A stretch of 20,725 bases of DNA from Ophiothrix spiculata (GCA_000969725.1 JXSR01S035858.1), one strand, 5' to 3'. Shown: positions 11,049 to 19,480, numbered from the stretch's first letter. A program made the numbers and translations. The notes: generated by a model from the letters alone, not told the origin.

Positions 11049-11290
11049 TCATCTAGTATTACCATTCAATCAACCAGCTCTAGTCATACATATTTTAATG
11101 CTCAATCCTGATTTCTTGCAGCCTTTCTATACATTGCACACCCCTACCTAAACCAAAATTGGGTGCGCCCCCTGGGTATTGCTACAAACATGGATTCAGT
11201 TGGTCATTCTCATCTAGTATAACCATACAATCAACCAGCTCTATTCAAATATCTTAGATGCTCCATCCTGATTTCACACAGCCTTCCTAT
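11049..11290. repeat. Diverged tandem duplication, ~160-bp period
   Basis: GTCATCTAGTATTACCATTC..AATCAACCAGCTCTAGTC...CAATCCTGATTT..GCAGCCTTTCTATACAT (from 11049) recurs as CTCATCTAGTATAACCATAC..AATCAACCAGCTCTATTC...CATCCTGATTT..CAGCCTTCCTATACAT (from about 11210). Two copies only. Confidence 0.75.
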
Positions 11291-11414
11291 ACATCCGATG
11301 TTAAACACAGTGAGCATCAGATGTCATGTGAGTGCAAGAATGTTGTATCTATAATTGCTGCCATTTGTCATAAATTTGCAATGCACACTGTTCAAAAATG
11401 GCTAGTCTAGTGTA

Positions 11415-11477
11415 AGTGGCTATTGAAATGGTTCTCCAGGTGACATAGTCACCTGAAGAACCATTTCAAGAGCCACT
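11415..11477. repeat. Near-perfect hairpin, 30-bp arms, 3-nt loop
   Basis: The left arm 11415-11444 (AGTGGCTATTGAAATGG then TTCTCCAGGTGAC) is complementary to 11448-11477 with two mismatches; the loop is ATA. Pairing may extend about four more bases (TGTA / GACA region) after one mismatch. The loop is too small for an ordinary microRNA precursor. It could be a small palindromic transposon relic or a recent inverted duplication. Confidence 0.85.
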
Positions 11478-11544
11478 GACATATGGGACACTTGAGGGAT
11501 ATTTTGCATTTTTGTGACAAGGTGTGAAATAAATATCAGTCAAG

Positions 11545-11880
11545 CAGTCATTTTAGCTCAATCGGTAAGGCGCTTGCTTGCTGTGCAGAAGGGCCCGAGT
11601 TCGAACCCCGCTGGTGCCAAAAGTTGAGTGTGCTTGAAATTCCCTTGGACTAATTGTCTCGTAAAAAACCCGTACGAAACTCGGAGAGCTGATCCGGGCA
11701 GCGATGGTGCCAATGTGGGCTGATCAAGGTTCAGCGCCCCTAGAGGTTGCCGCAGAACCTGAAATGATGCTTGGTGTGGAATGGAGCTTACTTGGGCCAC
11801 AGTGGTCAGCGAACACCTGTAAAGTGTGCAGAGGCCGAGTGGAATTACAAATCTGGGAGGCATAGCACGCTATAAATCCC
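11545..11880 (+). mobile_element. tRNA-derived SINE
   Basis: A tRNA-like head carries an A box (TAGCTCAATCGG, about 11554-11565) and a B box (GAGTTCGAACCCC, about 11597-11609). About 55 bp of spacing and CTGGTGCCA follow. The D-arm is imperfect and the acceptor arms do not pair, so this is not a working tRNA gene. A ~250-bp tRNA-unrelated body follows and ends near GCACGCTATAAATCCC, a tail type seen in many SINEs that borrow LINE 3' ends. The body is more GC- and CpG-rich than its surroundings. The 101-codon minus-strand open frames across it are by-products. Whether the body carries a Deu-type central domain I cannot decide by eye. Confidence 0.75.
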
Positions 11881-11979
11881 CCAGTATTGAATATAACATA
11901 TGGCAGCCATTGCAGATATGAATTTCTAGCACTCAGATTACAAGATGTCACGGCATAGTCTGCACAATAGTGACCCATA

Positions 11980-12163
11980 CATCTTTTTTGTCCTGCCTGC
12001 ACATTACAGCGGAATCTCAGTTCATCCATTTCCGCATCTTTTTTTGTCCTGCCTGCACATTACAGCGGAATCTCAGTTCATCCATTTCCACATATCACCT
12101 TTTCCATCATTGTAGATGCACAGGAAGCACAATAATAGAATCTCAATCCATTTATTTCTGTAT
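11980..12163. repeat. 55-bp tandem duplication plus a degenerate third unit
   Basis: CATCTTTTTTGTCCTGCCTGC..ACATTACAGCGGAATCTCAG..TTCATCCATTTCCG (11980-12034) is repeated almost exactly at 12035-12089. A looser unit with GAATCTCAATCCATTTATTTC follows to about 12163. The two overlapping open frames from 11970 and 12116 come from this repeat and are not genes. Confidence 0.8.
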
Positions 12164-13095
12164 ATCTCTTTCCTGCCATTTGAATTTGCTATTTTACACC
12201 CGGTGCACTCAGCAGTAGAAGTGCACACATACATGAACAAAAAAAAAATGAAAAAGGGTAATTTTTTCAGAGCAACACAGAAAGCAGTTTATGTTAGGGA
12301 ATCTAAAAAAACAAATCCTTGTTTAAGGGAATTTTCCAAGGGAAGCTATAACTTGTTTAGTAGTAGTAGGTACAGTACTTAGAAAACCTTTATTCATGCA
12401 TGTGTACATCAATGAGGTTTTACATGACCTAATAGTATTTCCTCCTGCATCCAATGTAATACAGGATGTACATTAAGCGCCATCACCATAATGGCATTGT
12501 ACAAAGAGGACACTGACCAATACATGACGCATTTGTTTGGAACAATATGTCGCAATCTAATTCACTCCCTCAAGATCTGCACCTGTATTTGAGTCCCAGC
12601 GTATATTCAGACGAAGCAATATTACTTTTTTATGTAATTTCCATTTTGTCCATTTCCGTAAATCACGTCTGGCGTGTATGTATTTCACTCACAAAGCAAA
12701 TGTCATGACAAAACAACCTGTCTATCCTAATTGTCGGATATCTTTTTGCTACATCGTTCCACATCAAATGACCTAAGAGTATATCCAATGTCCAATTTGA
12801 TACACGATCCATCATCAAGCAGCCCAAATTTCCCAATGGGGTCACTCAACCTATTTGATGACTTTTTTTTCTTCGTGTAAATGTTAAAGAGGATGATGGT
12901 CATATTTGAAAAGGTAAAATCCATTTGGTAGAACATCATTTGTAGTACCAAGATAATAAAATATTCAAACAATAATTTTGATCAGTATTTGAGGGTAATT
13001 TTATTATTTCTACTGATTTTGATGTACATCGTTTGATTTAGAACCGTAACGAAGAAATTCATTAGGGTAATTGGTGCTTGCCGTCATTTTGATTT

Positions 13096-13118
13096 GACCG
13101 CCATGTGGGATGGCGGTC
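13096..13118. repeat. Perfect 9-bp hairpin GACCGCCAT / ATGGCGGTC
   Basis: GACCGCCAT, loop GTGGG, ATGGCGGTC. The following ATGGCGGTCATTTTGGATTGTCACTC resembles ATGGCCACCATCTTGGATTGTTGCTC at about 18440, so the right arm may belong to a dispersed old repeat. Confidence 0.6.
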
Positions 13119-13272
13119 ATTTTGGATTGTCACTCTTGGAGGGTGAGGTATTGTTCCTCTGTATTATATGGCTGTGCGTGCCACACTTTGAGGCTTTACA
13201 ATACGGATTAGCAGGAAAATTGGTATAAATTGGTACTATTAGTAGCTCACAGAAATTTATGCAATCAGCTTA

Positions 13273-13412
13273 GGGTGTGTTCAGAGTCCAGTGATTGCAA
13301 CATCGCTCGATTTGCAGGCTTGACAATTCAGAGCGCACTTCTCATAGCGTGTGTAAAGACTGCATATCGAGCGCTGTTGCAGTGATGAAATTGCTGGACT
13401 CTGAATGCGCCA
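13273..13412. mobile_element. 140-bp PIF/Harbinger-like MITE with TTA duplication
   Basis: Left end GGGTGTGTTCAGAGTCCAG; reverse complement of right end TGGCGCATTCAGAGTCCAG. Both arms continue with imperfect pairing to TGCAACA(T/G)CGCTCGAT. TTA directly flanks both ends (13270-13272 and 13413-13415). A 3-bp TWA target site and a G-rich terminus are hallmarks of PIF/Harbinger elements. An 85-codon open frame starting inside (13295) is a by-product. Confidence 0.78.
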
Positions 13413-13454
13413 TTAGTGATCGGGCCAATTTCCAAACAAATCTTGCAGGTACAA

Positions 13455-13742
13455 TAGCTCTGCTCCATGAGCGACAACAAAATATCCTTTTTTATGGGCG
13501 GGCAAACCTTTCAAGTAGGGTCGGTCAGGCGAATTTTTTTTGCCTAAAATAACCCAAAATTTGGGAAAAAATGGGGTAATTGTTTTTTACAAAGAAATTT
13601 TCTTTTAAAAAATAACCTGGCCATAAAAATGCTGATATTATATGATTTTGGCAAAAAAAAAAAATCGTCAAAACACAAATTTAGGGTCGGTCAGGCCTGT
13701 AAAACAGGGTTTTTTAAAATCTTTGTCGCTTGAGCACCGATT
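13455..13742. mobile_element. Probable inverted-repeat element with two TAGGGTCGGTCAGGC motifs
   Basis: Left CTCCATGAGCGACAACAAAAT and the reverse complement of the right side GTGCTCAAGCGACAAAGATTT suggest imperfect terminal repeats. Inside, TAGGGTCGGTCAGGC occurs twice in the same orientation (13516-13530 and 13682-13696). It recurs in reverse at 15820-15833 within another element. A fragment like the left end (ATGAAGAGCAACAAAATATC) lies at about 18691. Ends are approximate. Confidence 0.45.
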
Positions 13743-13857
13743 TTCCATTTTGATTTCTTTGATTTAGAAACAAAGTTATCAATTTTACATGGAATAAAGG
13801 TTAGCCTACTTTAAAACACGATTAGTTCAATGGCATTATTGTTTGCCGTGCTGAAAA

Positions 13858-13952
13858 ATGCTAGTGTACAAAGTTTCGGGAGAACTAGATTATATTTCAT
13901 TTTAAATTTCATTAAATATTCTTTTTCAATTTCATTAAACAAGATTGACACA
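13858..13952 (+). repeat. 95-bp exact copy of the interior of the MITE at 10549-10730
   Basis: Bases 13858-13952 (ATGCTAGTGTACAAAGTTTC ... AAGATTGACACA) are identical to 10600-10694, in the same orientation. The terminal repeats of the source element are missing here, so it is a fragment or a separately spread unit. Confidence 0.9.
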
Positions 13953-14112
13953 AAAACACTCATGAAGAGCATGTCGTGATTGATTCAGTTGATTAAAATA
14001 AGCCACGAGTTACTAATTGGAATTGCACTTAATCCGACACAAATTCTTGTATCAATATCGTCTTCACACTTGCTCTGACAAAATTAGGCTGTGATGTTAA
14101 GCGTTGCTATGA

Positions 14113-14331
14113 AGAGAAATAGTGTGTGTATCCCATCATGCATTGCTTCCTATTGGATTGTTTGTACTGGAAATTATGTGAGTAGTTAGTGATGAAATGC
14201 ACATAAATCAAAGTTAATAGTTGTTATCTTGCATTTTGGGTATGTTCCATCATTAACTATTCACCCAACTTCTTGCACAAAATTTCCTATAGGAAGCAAT
14301 GCATGATGGGATACACACAATATCTTCTTTT
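14113..14331. mobile_element. MITE, GAGAAGATA family, copy B (full length)
   Basis: The left arm AGAGAAATAGTGTGTGTATC and the right arm (reverse complement AAAGAAGATATTGTGTGTATC) continue through CCCATCATGCATTGCTTCCTAT, about 45 bp in all. It is flanked by the 10-bp direct repeat GTTGCTATGA (14103-14112 and 14332-14341). The interior keeps inverted GTGAGTAGTTAGTGATG / CATCATTAACTATTCAC arms. There is no coding capacity. Confidence 0.82.
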
Positions 14332-14411
14332 GTTGCTATGAGTCGAAGGAGAATGATTGGCAGAAGAGTGCTGTGTAAGCGTGTTTGAATAGTACTTGAA
14401 ATCGCAGGTGT

Positions 14412-14427
14412 GGGGGGGGGGGGGGGG
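14412..14427 (+). repeat. G16 homopolymer run
   Basis: Sixteen consecutive G residues about 680 bp upstream of the Ig exon. The run could form a G-quadruplex on the coding strand or transcript, but a simple slippage-expanded homopolymer is enough to explain it. Confidence 0.8.
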
Positions 14428-14934
14428 CACTCAATATGTATTGTGGGTTGATGTATTCTGGGGAGGAGGTTTTTGTTTGAATGTTTGCAGATGGATCTTA
14501 CAGCTACTCTTGTACCTGCTTGGAGTGGCGGTCAATTCCCTACCTATCAATATGCCAATTTTGGTTTAAAAACACCTCATTTTATCTAATTGAGGTGCTT
14601 TTTAGCAAATTTCTTGTAAATGCACTTGATTTAGTCAAAATGTGCATTTTCATCTGTTATGAAAACCCATTGATTCCCGTACCAAAATCTTTGAAACAAT
14701 TAAGGATTTGTTCTGTTTCCAGGGTCTTGTTCCATATTATTGTAATGCTGTTAAGATTTCAGTTTTTTCAAACACATTGACATTCTGATCTTTTTGTTTT
14801 GTTGTCATATTTGAAGCAATTTCCTTGTCATTTTGGTTGCAGTGGCATGTCATAAAAATCTTGAAAAAAAAAAGTATTATGATTCTTACTAAAGAGAAGA
14901 CAAATGTCTTGTCTTGATCTTCTTCAGATGACCC

Positions 14935-15003
14935 AATAGGTATAGTATTCAGTTGGTAGAGTGGTGCTAGTAATGTTAAAGTCCTCGATTTGAATCCTGG
15001 ATG
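14935..15003 (+). mobile_element. tRNA-like relic (SINE head or tRNA pseudogene)
   Basis: It carries an A-box-like TAGTATTCAGTTGGTAGAG and a B-box-like CGATTTGAATCC, with about tRNA spacing between them. The D-arm can pair (ATTC/GAGT), but the anticodon and T arms are broken and the acceptor arms do not match, so it is not a functional tRNA. It ends about 100 nt before the Ig exon. Confidence 0.6.
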
Positions 15004-15076
15004 GTCAGAATTTTTCATAATATTTCTAATCTTTACTCTTGATTTGTTTATAAGTTAAAACAGTGAACTCACAAAT

Positions 15077-15104
15077 TTCTTTCTTTCATCTTGCTTAATT
15101 TCAG
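15077..15104 (+). promoter_or_regulatory. 3' splice site (polypyrimidine tract plus AG)
   Basis: A pyrimidine-rich run (TTTCTTTCTTTCATCTTGCTTAATTTCAG) leads directly into the Ig exon. A possible branch-point adenine lies in GTGAACTC around 15064-15071, about 37 nt upstream of the AG. Together with the phase-matched donor it fixes the exon start at 15105. Confidence 0.85.
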
Positions 15105-15389
15105 ATCCTCCAATCATAACGCAAGAACTTGAAAACCTGAGTGGATTAGAAGATGGAGCCGTGGCCTTAATTTGCAAAGCTTCCGGAAACCCGCAACCGA
15201 CGTTTGACTGGTTCAAAGGATCGCGCAAAGCTAGCAATACAAGATTCACGATAATCGATATCCCAGAAGGAGGCTCTATCCTCTGGATTGAACCGTTGAA
15301 AACTCCGCGGGATAACGCCGAGTATTCCTGTGTCGCGACCAATTCTGATGGCACTGCGACGACGTCCGCCACGCTCAATGTCTATACAT
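15105..15389 (+). CDS. Lar: Internal exon encoding Ig domain 1 of a LAR-type receptor protein tyrosine phosphatase
   Basis: Seen: an open stretch between acceptor TTTCAG (ends 15104) and donor GTAAGT (from 15390). It is 285 bp, phase 1 at both ends, and encodes 94 whole codons plus split codons. Counting from the first whole codon (15107), the Ig cysteines are C23 (LICKASG) and C75 (YSCVATN), the core tryptophan is W35, and the E-strand to F-strand motif is RDNAEYSC (68-75). A sequon N10-L-S lies near the start. Family knowledge: LAR-type phosphatases are cell-surface synaptic and axon-guidance receptors whose extracellular part begins with three Ig domains. The segment SILxIEPLKTPRDNAxYxCVA closely follows the Ig1 pattern of fly Lar and vertebrate PTPRD/F/S. 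The basic loop before strand D, lysine-rich and glycan-binding in vertebrates, is here reduced to K37, R40 and K41. Inference: the fibronectin and phosphatase exons lie downstream outside the window and the signal-peptide exon upstream. Another Ig-superfamily receptor (Dscam- or peroxidasin-like) is less likely. No in-window ATG should be taken as the start. Confidence 0.82.
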
Positions 15390-15396
15390 GTAAGTA
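15388..15396 (+). promoter_or_regulatory. 5' splice site, GTAAGT
   Basis: The sequence CAT|GTAAGTA matches the consensus donor at +1 to +6. The cut leaves one base (T, 15389) of a split codon, matching the two bases (AT, 15105-15106) carried at the exon's 5' end. This is the symmetric 1-1 phasing typical of Ig-domain exons. If the site were skipped, the reading frame would end at a stop about 75 bases further on, around 15464. Confidence 0.88.
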
Positions 15397-15785
15397 TTTC
15401 TTTATTTTTGATAGGCCCAAGGTTCAAACCTCAACAGGTCCAGATTTTTTTTCACTTTCAGTTTAATGTGTTCAAGTTTGCTAGTGTATAAAAATATTAT
15501 TGATTTACAAATGTACGATTTACTTCACTACATTTTTAGGTGAATGAATAGATTTTAACAGTACATAAGATCTTCTGGATTATTTGTTGAAGAAAAAGTA
15601 GACCCAATCCTTCATCACTTGTTTAGTTTATTTGTTGGTGTATCCAAAGGGATATGAAAATTATATTCCCATTTTGTAGAATTGCATGACAAGCTGTGTT
15701 GCTTTCTAACACAAATTATGGCATTAGTGAGATTGCAAGATGATGGATAGGTGGTAAAGATGATGTGCTCGCATGGGTCATCTAT

Positions 15786-16042
15786 TGAGGCCTAAAAAAA
15801 TGTTGTCGGATTGGCGTATCCTGACCGACCCTAATTTTCTGGTAAATTCAAACATTATTGATGGTATAAGTGCCCAAATTTAGTGAATTGGGTGGTTTTT
15901 GAAAATTAATGAAAAGAAGCATCCAAACTATGCTTAAATTGGATTGGGTGTTTTCTTGCCGGAGATAAAAACAAAACAAAAAAAAACTACCTACCCGAAA
16001 ATGCTATGTTACGCCAATCAAACAATTTTTTTAAGGCCTGAT
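15786..16042. mobile_element. ~256-bp MITE with AGGCCT termini
   Basis: Left TGAGGCCTAAAAAAATGTTG then TCGGATTGGCGTA; reverse complement of right TCAGGCCTTAAAAAAATTGT then TTGATTGGCGTA. These are about 33-bp terminal repeats with few mismatches. TCTAT occurs on both sides (15781-15785 and 16043-16047) and may be a target duplication. The inner left arm carries CCTGACCGACCCTA (15820-15833), the reverse complement of the motif at 13516 and 13682. Confidence 0.72.
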
Positions 16043-16726
16043 TCTATGCATCTAGCTATATAAAATCATATTCAAGGTGGTGCTATCCAAAATTGTCGAC
16101 CTTTTTGGAAATAGAAAAACAGACAAGAGCTACATCACAACCCAGCTGAAGAGCCATGGTTTCGCTCGCAATGCTACGTTACTCCCAGTAAGTAAAATTT
16201 CTGGTTGTCCAGACTAAATTTATCCTAGAACAAAAAACAGGCAAGAGTTTTTGGAAAAAACAACCAAAAACCTTTTTTGATCAGTATATATTCAAATATC
16301 CTTTAAAAACATATTTTGACCCATTTTGTTTTTTTATGTATTTTTTGGTCACAATGCCTTGTCATCCTTAAAAATATCCATGATTGGTTCTAAATCGGTC
16401 CTTTGAAGCAAGTATCATCATGGTTAAGGAGGATGCAGTTGTTTTGGTTAAATGTGATGTTAAACAAAGAGTTGATATCCTATCAGAGCAAGATTAGCCT
16501 TTCAAATTTGTACGAATGTTTATGGAACAGTGTGAAAGAAATTAGGACGTCTGGTTTGGATTCTTGTCAACTTAAAGGTTTTGGTTTAAGGATAGGATTA
16601 TTGAAGCAAGAATGATTTTCCCAAGTTACAAGTCTGTTACAACAACTAGTAATTCCTTTTTGAATAATGTTTTCATGATTCCTCGTTTTCATGTGTTAAA
16701 TGTCCCTTTAAAACGGGCAATATCTT

Positions 16727-16838
16727 CCTTAAATGTGTTGGCTTAGCTTTTTGACCCAATTCAGAAAAGGAATCAGGACAATTGGTGACATCAAGACAGA
16801 ATCATTAAAAGTCACAAGGCAAGCCAACACTTTAAAGG
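16727..16838. repeat. Inverted repeat, ~20-bp arms, 112 bp overall
   Basis: Left CCTTAAATGTGTTGGCTTAGC and reverse complement of right CCTTTAAAGTGTTGGCTTGCC. Possible small MITE; no target duplication recognised. Confidence 0.55.
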
Positions 16839-16922
16839 TATTAAAGCAGCTTGGTCATTGGGCAAAGTAGGTTATTTGGCAATCAATTGGCCAATCAGTG
16901 ACTCTTTAGCAACAGTTGCAGG

Positions 16923-17102
16923 TTTTAAAATGTTATTATGATTGGGTATAAAAGTGAGAGTTAGGTGTTAGCGACCAATCAAATTTGCTTTTTGATATGC
17001 AAAGTGGTGCTGTAAATTTGTAGCTTTTTAAAAAATGATTACGATTGGCTTTAAAAGTGAGAGTTTTGTGTTAGGGACCAATCAAATTTGCTTTTTGATA
17101 TG
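16923..17102. repeat. Tandem duplication, ~102-bp period
   Basis: TTTTAAAATG..ATGATTGGGTATAAAAGTGAGAG...ACCAATCAAATTTGCTTTTTGATATGC (16923-17000) is repeated as ...ACGATTGGCTTTAAAAGTGAGAG...ACCAATCAAATTTGCTTTTTGATATGC (17025-17102). The last 27 bases are identical. Confidence 0.82.
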
Positions 17103-17409
17103 CTATAGTTACATTCAGGAGGCTGAATGGACAAAATGGATAAAGTATCTGCCAAGTCGTTTGACCTATTTTTTTCTTTTGAGAATGGCCGTAGGAAAGT
17201 ATGTAACATGACACCAAACTTGACAACAAGAACTAGATAGTTGACCGAAGTAAATATGGAATTTTGTCTTGAAGCGCAAAATATGATCCTTGTTGTATTA
17301 AAAACTAGATGAGTGCGAAAACATAGTGACCTGCAAAATCAAAATAGGTAAAGAGAGTTTGGCAGGATACATTCTGGGCTCATTGCAGAATATAGGCTCA
17401 CTACAGAAT

Positions 17410-17633
17410 AGGGGTGATTGGAAATGGATCCTGACGGTGCATATATGGTGCGTTCAGAGTCAAAATACGAATGATTTGGAATTGATTCTGATGGTGCATA
17501 TATGGTGCGTTCAGAGTCAATATACGGGTGATTTTGGAATTAATCCTGATGTTGCATATATGGTGCGTTCAGAGTCGAAATACGGGTGATTTTAGAATTG
17601 ATCCTGACGGTGCATATATGGTACGTTCAGCGA
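17410..17633. repeat. Minisatellite, 57-58-bp unit, four units
   Basis: Unit: GGGTGATTTTGGAATTGATC, CTGACGGTGCATATATGGTG, CGTTCAGAGTCAAAATAC. Anchors GGTGCATATATGGT at 17436, 17493, 17551 and 17609. The period is not a multiple of three across all units, so the 87-codon frame through it does not read a repeated peptide. The core TGGTGCGTTCAGAGTC matches the Harbinger-type terminus of the element at 13273-13412. Confidence 0.88.
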
Positions 17634-17763
17634 TTGGAAATTAAAAGACATCTGCTGATACACAGTTTTTCAACGCGCTACTTGTAGTGGTAGGCTTTAA
17701 AATCTAGAGACTGCGTACATTGGTACACTTTGAATGATGTCTCGGCCATCAGTTCATCATGAA

Positions 17764-17785
17764 ATAGCTGGACTCTCAATGCATC
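17764..17785. mobile_element. Solitary Harbinger-type terminus
   Basis: ATAGCTGGACTCTCAATGCAT resembles ATTGCTGGACTCTGAATGCGC, the right terminus of the element at 13273-13412. With the last minisatellite unit (ATGGTACGTTCAG, about 17618) it could mark the two ends of a degenerate ~168-bp MITE. Confidence 0.5.
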
Positions 17786-19417
17786 ATTTCAGTCGTGAGA
17801 GGTTTGAAGAGGTTAGGAATAACTCATGGTTTTATACAAGACATTTTTATGCAGTTACAAATTTGAAGCAATTTTGTTTAGTTACTTCATATTGAATCTT
17901 TGAGAAACAAATATGCCATGTGTATTATAGCCCAACAGGGTTCTCAATATCGTAAGTTGTCAACTCGTTGATTGATCAGCTTGCCACATCGTAATATCAA
18001 TGTCAGTCCGCTCCCTGATGGTGTTACTTACCCGAGTCCATATCTGACGCCTCGGCTATTTCTATATCCTCCTATGATAGCCAGTAGTTATTTTAACCTT
18101 ATTTTTCCTATCACTTTATATGACAAAGTTGCACGCTATTGTGTCAAGAATTTGTCAATGTTTGTAATGATATTGCCGCGTATGTGAGTGTAAAGTGTTT
18201 ATGGATAGATCGGTTTTTGTGCTTGGTGAGTGTCAGGATTGTTTTTGTCTCATGTGAATGTTTGTGTTTTATAGTTCAAAGTGTAAAATAAAACTTATAA
18301 TGGGTTTAGAGAGTTGTCACATATTTGGCCTCTCGTAAGTGTTTCAAGTTTGGATATTACTTTTTTGATGAGCATTAACTTTTGAATTGACGTGAACTTA
18401 GCAAGGGAAAAGGGAATGGGTCAATTTGTAATGGCCACCATCTTGGATTGTTGCTCAAAGATTTATTGTACCTCCTTAGGCCTGTGCATGCCTCTCTTCC
18501 AAAATTAACAGAAATCGCATGGAAGTTTTTGCCCCTAGCTTAGAGGAAAGTCCCAATAAATGCTCAGCAAGCAATGCAGCATGGTACCAGATGCATGAAA
18601 TTAAATGTACACGCTATCTGTATGTCAAGATTTATCTGAGCTACCAGACCTAATTCTGAACAAATCCAGACATACAAATGAATCAGCTCTATGAAGAGCA
18701 ACAAAATATCAGTGATACAAATTCTTCGTGATTTTTTTTTTGAGTTATGGCAAATTGTGAAATTGCAACACTCAGTGCTTGTAAACGTTGTAAATGATGG
18801 ATAGAAGCTGGTGGAATCAGAGTCGTTCTCACACAAAAATGCCATCCCATGTCCATATCTTTCCACTCTTATATTGGCACCTTAATGATGTATCGAATCA
18901 TCAAATTGCACACTACCTCTAAATGTCATCTTTTTCAGAAGAGAAAGTGCTAAGACCACTCATTAAAATCCTTTCAAGAACTTGTTAAACACGATAAAAC
19001 CAGATCACGCTGTCAAATTTTGACTACCTAACCCATTTAACACAGTGTTATGTGTTAAGTAGTATCACTGAAACCAAGTCAAATAAATTAAAGCAGTATA
19101 TATGACATGATATTTGCTATGTTTTATGTCATAAGACAAAGGCTTGATAAATGACACTGGTAGAATATGTTGGAGGTGTTGAAAACGGTGAACTCGGCCT
19201 CAAACAGACCTGGTTTGCCATCCTTGTCTTGTTTTTCTACTTCTGTCAAATAAAGCCAGGCAAAAAGTTTTATATGTTTACCATTTTGTTTTAGAAAGTG
19301 TATTCGCCAGGCATACAGAAAGTGCTCACTATACAGGGTTCCTCAAATAGTGGACTCACCACCAGGTATACATTGTATGCAGTGCCGGTTTGGCCAGGAA
19401 ACAAGGAGACGTAAACA

Positions 19418-19480
19418 GCCGGGCCCAGGGCTCAAACCCACAACCTCTGTATTACGAGACGATAGAGCCCAATGCCGTGC
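19418..19480 (-). mobile_element. tRNA-like SINE fragment
   Basis: Read on the minus strand, an A-box-like TTGGGCTCTATCGTCTCG is followed by AGAGGTTGTGGGTTTGAGCCC, a B-box-like sequence. The block is GC-rich compared with its flanks. The plus-strand open frames across it (19350 and 19390) are by-products. Confidence 0.5.

Larger units (their letters stand above)
1..15104 (+). other. Intron upstream of the Ig exon (partial, 5' end outside window)
   Basis: No stretch shows coding character together with splice signals. The open frames are short and mostly fall inside repeats listed separately. LAR-family genes are known for very long introns near their 5' end, which fits 15 kb without an exon. 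That this is all one intron of the same gene is an inference: a small non-coding or divergent exon could be missed by eye. Stretches where I see nothing specific: 1-860, 1720-2940, 3650-3975, 4645-5280, 8480-8990, 9160-10540, 10740-11040, 12170-13090 and 14345-14930. Confidence 0.6.

Noticed and set aside
11545-11625. Functional tRNA gene
   Set aside because: A and B boxes are present, but the acceptor arms do not pair and the D and T stems have mismatches. It is followed directly by a SINE body.
11558-12029. Two 101-codon minus-strand open frames
   Set aside because: They run through the tRNA-derived SINE and the 55-bp duplication; chance frames in a GC-richer repeat.
14481-14780. Possible exon after TTTGCAG at about 14489, reading DGSYSYSCTC (EGF-like flavour)
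   Set aside because: After the first dozen residues the sequence becomes low-complexity and hydrophobic with no EGF cysteine spacing, and no convincing donor follows the promising part.
15167-15427. Minus-strand open frames across the Ig exon (also 15055-15378)
   Set aside because: They are antisense shadows of the coding exon and have no features of their own.
3044-17633. CRISPR array, because several direct repeats are evenly spaced
   Set aside because: The repeats are contiguous tandem units with similar spacers, in a eukaryotic intron context and with no cas genes.
17972-18187. 71-codon open frame (proline-rich start) with an AATAAA about 100 bp later
   Set aside because: No recognisable domain, no clear acceptor with a pyrimidine tract, and AT-rich codon use like the intron. 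A terminal exon of another gene is possible but not supported.
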